NCBI RefSeq assembly: GCF_011045025.1
Contig: NZ_JAAKZX010000042.1
Location: forward strand, 1-54,535
DNA from: Streptomyces ureilyticus
GTDB taxonomy: Bacteria > Actinomycetota > Actinomycetes > Streptomycetales > Streptomycetaceae
Reading direction: 5' to 3'
Length of the DNA: 54,535 bases
The notes under the pieces were generated by a model, which saw only the letters and a program-made list of their open reading frames with translations, had not been told where the DNA came from and ran no database searches. Each line of letters begins with the position of its first letter. Within the stretch, counting starts at the first letter, position 1. Positions 51,064 to 54,535 of the stretch are shown here, piece by piece. The position numbers and the translations under genes were made by a program.

Positions 51064-51890
51064 CGCTGGCTCCGCAGCCCGCGCCCCAGCACACCGACGA
51101 GGGCGCCGCCATGCCCCCGCGCGCCGACTGCATCGCCGACTCCGCGGGCGGGCTCACCTTCGACCTCACCGGGTCCGCCCGGGCCGGCACCGCGCACCTG
51201 CTGCTGCGCCGCCGGGGCGGCGAGGGGGAGGTCAGCCTGCCGCTCACGCCGACCGCCGACGACCGGCTGCGCGCCGCGCTGCCCAGCAGCGTCGAACTGC
51301 CCGAAGGCCGCTGGGACGCCTACGCCCAACTGTCCGACGGCGAGCCGCAGCGCCTGGTGCCCGGCGTCAACGACCTGCGCTCGCTCGTCGACCGCGTCCC
51401 CGACGACGACACCGCCGGCCGCATCGCCGTCCGCATCCCGTACGCCACCAAGCACGGCAACCTCACCGTCCGCAGCTGGCTGCGCGCCCCGCACGCCGAG
51501 GCGGGCGAACTGTACGTCAAGGAGGGGGAGTTGAGCGTACGAGGCCGGCTGTACGGCGAGACGCTCACGCCGGACGCGTACGCCGAAGTACGCGCCCGTC
51601 ACGCACCGGCGACCCCGCTGCGAGCCGACATCACGGCTGACCGGACCGAGTTCCGCTTCACGGTCGACTACGGCGCCCTGACGGAGGGCATCTGGGACCT
51701 GTGGCTGCGCCCGGCGGGGGAGAACGGGCCGCGGTTACGGATCGCCCGGCTGCTCGACGACGTCGCCGACAAGAAGCCGATCTTCACCTATCCGAAGGTC
51801 GCGCTGAAGACGGAGCAGGGCGACGCGATGGCGGGGCCGTACTACACGGCGGACAACGACCTGTCGGTGACGGTCACTGCGGAGGGTTGA
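51060..51890 (+). CDS. Beta-rich protein coupled to the glycosyltransferase, hypothetical
   Basis: A 276-residue protein with repeated beta-strand patterns (GGLTFDLTGSARAGTAHLLLRRR, split; GRWDAYAQLSDGEPQRLVPG; FTVDYGALTEGIWDLWLRPAG). It has no signal peptide or membrane helix. Such beta-sandwich proteins occur beside glycosyltransferases in Streptomyces. ATG 51060 overlaps the upstream stop. Its end overlaps the convergent ctaD by 17 bases. I cannot name a family. Confidence 0.75.
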   Translation: MTLAPQPAPQHTDEGAAMPPRADCIADSAGGLTFDLTGSARAGTAHLLLRRRGGEGEVSLPLTPTADDRLRAALPSSVELPEGRWDAYAQLSDGEPQRLVPGVNDLRSLVDRVPDDDTAGRIAVRIPYATKHGNLTVRSWLRAPHAEAGELYVKEGELSVRGRLYGETLTPDAYAEVRARHAPATPLRADITADRTEFRFTVDYGALTEGIWDLWLRPAGENGPRLRIARLLDDVADKKPIFTYPKVALKTEQGDAMAGPYYTADNDLSVTVTAEG

Positions 51891-53583
51891 AGCGCTCCTG
51901 ACCTGACCGGGTCTGGGGCGGCGTGATCGCCGCGAACTGCGGGTGGTGGAGGTCGAAGGCCGGGGATTCGGAGCGGACCTTGGGCAGCGTGAGGAAGTTG
52001 TGCCGGGGCGGCGGGCAGGAGGTCGCCCACTCCATCGAGCGGCCGAAGCCCCAGGGGTCGTCGACCCCCACCTTCTCGCCGTACTTGGCCGTCTTCCAGA
52101 CGTTGTAGAGGAACGGCAGCGTCGACAGGCCGAGCAGGAACGAGCCGATCGTCGAGACGGTGTTGAGCGCCGTAAAGCCGTCGGCGGCCAGATAGTCCGC
52201 GTACCGGCGCGGCATGCCCTCCGCGCCCAGCCAGTGCTGCACCAGGAACGTGACGTGGAAGCCGACGAAGAGCGTCCAGAAGTGGATCTTGCCGAGCCGC
52301 TCGTCGAGCAGTTTCCCGGTGAACTTCGGCCACCAGAAGTAGAAGCCGGCGAAGGTCGCGAAGACGACGGTGCCGAACACCACGTAGTGGAAGTGCGCCA
52401 CCACGAAGTAGGTGTCCGTGACATGGAAGTCCAGCGGCGGTGACGCCAGGATCACCCCGCTCAGCCCGCCGAACAGGAAGGTCACCAGGAAGCCCGTGGA
52501 CCACAGCATGGGCGTCTCGAAGGACAGGGACCCCTTGAGCATGGTGCCGGTCCAGTTGAAGAACTTCACCCCCGTCGGCACCGCGATCAGGAACGACATG
52601 AAGGAGAAGAACGGCAGCAGCACCGCTCCCGTCGCGAACATGTGGTGCGCCCACACGACCACCGACAGACCCGTGATCGCCATCGTCGCGCCGACCAGCG
52701 TCAGATAACCGAAGATCGGCTTCCGGCTGAACACCGGCAGGATCTCCGTGACGATGCCGAAGAACGGCAGCGCGATGATGTAGACCTCCGGATGCCCGAA
52801 GAACCAGAAGAGGTGCTGCCACAGCAGCGCCCCGCCGTTGGCCGAGGCGAAGACCTGCGAGCCGAACCGCCGGTCCGCCTCCAGGACCAGCAGCGCCGCG
52901 GCGAGCACCGGGAACGCCATCAGGATGAGGATCGACGTGAACAGCGTGTTCCAGACGAAGATCGGCATCCGGAACATCGTCATGCCGGGGGCGCGCATCC
53001 CGACGATGGTCGTCAGGAAGTTCACCGCGCCGAGGATCGTGCCGAAACCGGCCAGCGCCAGCCCCATGATCCACATGTCGGCACCGATGCCGGGCGACCG
53101 TTCCAGGCTGTTGAGCGGGGCATAGGCGAACCAGCCGAAGTTTGCGGGACCCTCCGGCACCAGCAGCGAGCCCAGCACGATCAGACCGCCGAAGAGGAAC
53201 AGCCAGTACGACAGCATGTTCAGGCGCGGGAAGGCCACGTCGGGGGCGCCGATCTGCAGCGGCATGATCTCGTTGGCGAAACCGGCGAAGGTGGGCGTCG
53301 CGAAGAGCAGCAGCATGATCGTGCCGTGCATGGTGAACATCTGGTTGAACTGGTTGTTGTCGATCAGCTGCGTGCCCGGACGGGCGAGCTCGGCCCGCAT
53401 CAGCAGCGCCATCAGACCGCCGGCCAGGAAGAACGCGAACGACGTGATCAGGTAGAGATGGCCGATCTTCTTGTGATCGGTGGTGGTGAGCCAGTCGACG
53501 ATCAACCGCCCGGGCTGCCTCACCGGTACGGCCCGGACCGGTGCCTGCGCGGTATCCGTGCCCATCGCTGCCCCCTCGCTCAT
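51874..53583 (-). CDS. ctaD: Cytochrome c oxidase subunit I (aa3 type), stand-alone copy
   Basis: A 569-residue haem-copper oxidase subunit I with about 12 membrane helices. Haem and copper ligands are in MHGTIMLL, GHPEVYI (His-Tyr cross-link site), WAHHMF and VVAHFHYV. N-terminal TTTDHKKIGHLYLITSFAFF is typical. No subunit II, III or cytochrome bc1 genes are near, so this is a paralogue apart from the main qcr-cta operon. ATG 53583; ATG 53565 has a better GAGGGGG ribosome site and may be the true start. Confidence 0.94.
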   Translation of the reverse strand: MSEGAAMGTDTAQAPVRAVPVRQPGRLIVDWLTTTDHKKIGHLYLITSFAFFLAGGLMALLMRAELARPGTQLIDNNQFNQMFTMHGTIMLLLFATPTFAGFANEIMPLQIGAPDVAFPRLNMLSYWLFLFGGLIVLGSLLVPEGPANFGWFAYAPLNSLERSPGIGADMWIMGLALAGFGTILGAVNFLTTIVGMRAPGMTMFRMPIFVWNTLFTSILILMAFPVLAAALLVLEADRRFGSQVFASANGGALLWQHLFWFFGHPEVYIIALPFFGIVTEILPVFSRKPIFGYLTLVGATMAITGLSVVVWAHHMFATGAVLLPFFSFMSFLIAVPTGVKFFNWTGTMLKGSLSFETPMLWSTGFLVTFLFGGLSGVILASPPLDFHVTDTYFVVAHFHYVVFGTVVFATFAGFYFWWPKFTGKLLDERLGKIHFWTLFVGFHVTFLVQHWLGAEGMPRRYADYLAADGFTALNTVSTIGSFLLGLSTLPFLYNVWKTAKYGEKVGVDDPWGFGRSMEWATSCPPPRHNFLTLPKVRSESPAFDLHHPQFAAITPPQTRSGQERFNPPQ

Positions 53584-53683
53584 CGCGCCCTGGGCTTCCC
53601 GAAGCTCACGCCATGATGCTCGTGTCGCGCGGCGCTCCGACAGGGGGCGTACGTCGGATCTGTGCTTGAACTATGTATTTCCT

Positions 53684-53712
53684 GTGGTGCGTCCCCATTC
53701 GGGACGCACCAC
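53684..53712. promoter_or_regulatory. Perfect 12-bp hairpin in the ctaD upstream region
   Basis: GTGGTGCGTCCC (53684-53695) and GGGACGCACCAC (53701-53712), loop CATTC. It lies 101 bases upstream of ctaD in a 417-bp divergent gap. It may be an operator or leader element of ctaD; the rest of the gap has no gene. Confidence 0.45.
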
Positions 53713-53988
53713 GGATTCGGAACGGAAAGGCGTACGCACCGAGTGGGCCCCGCATTCCGCCGGGTTCCCTCGGGCCTATTCGGATCGCCGTCAAGCTAGT
53801 CAGGAATTACGTTCGGCAGTGCGCGAAACGCTTCGGGAACCGCCCGTTCGTGTGACTCCCCGCTGCCATGCGGCAGATGTCACGGCGGTCGAATCGAGTG
53901 TCGTGATCCTGTGACAGAAGCGTGACCGGAGAGGTACCGGTGACGGATCGTGGCGGCTAGCGGGCTTCCCCGTCCGCATTCCGGCGCC

Positions 53989-54000
53989 TAACGTGGCGGC
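53989..54000 (+). promoter_or_regulatory. Leaderless-type -10 element
   Basis: TAACGT (53989-53994), six bases, then ATG 54001; no ribosome site. Confidence 0.5.
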
Positions 54001-54216
54001 ATGGCACCGATTCCCACTCCATCCGCAGAGCCCCAGGACAATCCGGACACGTACGTCGGTCTGGAGGCGAGTGGCGCGGAGCAGCGCGCGCGTGAGCGCG
54101 GCTGGTCCACCGTGAGGTCGCTGCCGCCGGGCGCGATGATCACCATGGAATACCTGAGCGGTCGCTTGAACTTCGAGGTCAGCGATGGCGTCGTGAAGCG
54201 CTGCTGGAAGGGCTGA
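54001..54216 (+). CDS. Proteinase inhibitor I78-type small protein
   Basis: A 71-residue protein resembling the I78 inhibitor family: ARERGWSTVRSLPPGAMIT, then MEYLSGRLNFEVSDGVVKRCWKG with the conserved Arg-Leu-Asn and C-terminal basic strand. It has no signal peptide, so a cytoplasmic partner is likely. ATG 54001 follows a TAACGT hexamer by six bases. A very long hairpin follows the stop. Confidence 0.75.
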   Translation: MAPIPTPSAEPQDNPDTYVGLEASGAEQRARERGWSTVRSLPPGAMITMEYLSGRLNFEVSDGVVKRCWKG

Positions 54217-54229
54217 AGGCCCCTACTGT

Positions 54230-54280
54230 CCGCATGGCGAAGGCCCTCGGCTCCCGGAGCCGAGGGCCTTCGCCATGCGG
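54230..54280. terminator. 24-bp perfect bidirectional terminator hairpin
   Basis: 54230-54253 pairs perfectly with 54257-54280 (arm begins CCGCATGGCGAAGGCCCTCG), 3-base loop. It lies between the I78 gene and a minus-strand gene end. Confidence 0.88.
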
Positions 54281-54335
54281 GGAGTGGCGTGTGCGTACCG
54301 TCCCCGCTGTTCGCTCTGTCTTCTGTGCCTGCTGC

Positions 54336-54535
54336 TCAGCCGCCCGTCACGGGGCGCGGCTGGCTGCTGTGCTGGGTGCCACGTGTCACTCGCTCCGAGT
54401 GCGGGGGCCTGCGGCTGCCGGCGGGCGTCACCGGCGTGCGCTCCGCGCGGCTCGTGTGCGGGCCGGGCGCCAGGTAGACGGGCGCCGCGGGGGGCGTCCG
54501 TGACGTGCGCGGCACGCTGACCGGCTCGCGGGGGC
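54336..54535 (-). CDS. 3' end of a minus-strand gene (partial), unknown
   Basis: Reading from the window end, the minus strand stays open for 66 codons to a TGA at 54336. Third positions are almost all G or C, as in genuine genes here. The peptide (EPVSVPRTSRTPPAAPVYLAP..., ending RPVTGG) is Pro/Arg/Ser-rich, likely a disordered tail. The main part of the gene lies outside. The alternative plus-strand frame in the same DNA is less convincing. Confidence 0.5.
   Translation of the reverse strand, partial: PREPVSVPRTSRTPPAAPVYLAPGPHTSRAERTPVTPAGSRRPPHSERVTRGTQHSSQPRPVTGG

Noticed and set aside
54234..54503. A plus-strand frame starting in the terminator hairpin
   Set aside because: It starts in a perfect hairpin and its codon use is poorer than that of the minus-strand frame.

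Overview
The window is chromosomal DNA of a Streptomyces or a very close relative. GC is very high, third codon positions are almost always G or C, GTG and TTG starts and 4-base start/stop overlaps are common, and there is a DmdR/IdeR-type iron box. The gene order (tlyA-type methylase, nadK, recN ... pyrG, nudix ... ald, parA, scpA, scpB, pseudouridine synthase ... aroH, tyrA, cmk, plsC, der) is one I recognise from the Streptomyces chromosome core. I saw no CRISPR array, tRNA, prophage or complete insertion sequence.

Layout. Bases 1-370: 3' end of a 23S gene, a 5S gene and a strong terminator, i.e. the end of an rRNA operon. 443-8121: a giant Arg/Gly/Asp-repeat TPR protein, a DUF1015 protein, a HAD phosphatase and a FecCD-type siderophore importer (two permeases plus ATPase) behind an iron box. 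8144-18739: SCP2-like protein, Ala/Gly-rich small protein, rRNA methylase, NAD kinase, RecN, GT4 glycosyltransferase, GH15 trehalase/glucoamylase, CTP synthase and a NUDIX hydrolase. 18869-27296: STAND-like TPR protein, alanine dehydrogenase, then a segregation/condensation operon (ParA-like, RHH-like small protein, ScpA, ScpB, rRNA pseudouridine synthase). 27407-32967: ECF sigma factor coupled to an MDMPI-like protein, an MFS exporter, and an NAD/ADP-ribose module (NrtR-type regulator, ADP-ribosylglycohydrolase, convergent nucleotidyltransferase). 32990-34735: Rieske lipoprotein with two membrane-associated partners on the minus strand. 34995-39505: AroH, TyrA, Cmk, PlsC-type acyltransferase and Der.

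39615-54535 looks more variable: two Streptomyces-type hypotheticals, tandem secreted Rpf/LysM proteins, a branched-chain amino acid (Liv) ABC system, a two-gene glycosyltransferase unit, a stand-alone cytochrome oxidase subunit I, an I78-type inhibitor, and the tail of a minus-strand gene.

The most unusual items are: a single 1160-residue polypeptide fusing LivH, LivM and LivG through a roughly 290-residue repeat linker, served by a LivF whose Walker A lysine is arginine; a MITE-like element with 29-bp inverted ends in the neighbouring divergent promoter region; a GTTTCGC/GCGAAAC dyad in front of the ParA/RHH/ScpAB operon; an scpA N-terminus encoded by an intergenic-type palindrome; a dispersed intergenic repeat present twice, once with a nested insertion; and five genes whose -10-like hexamer sits exactly six bases before the start codon, suggesting leaderless transcripts.
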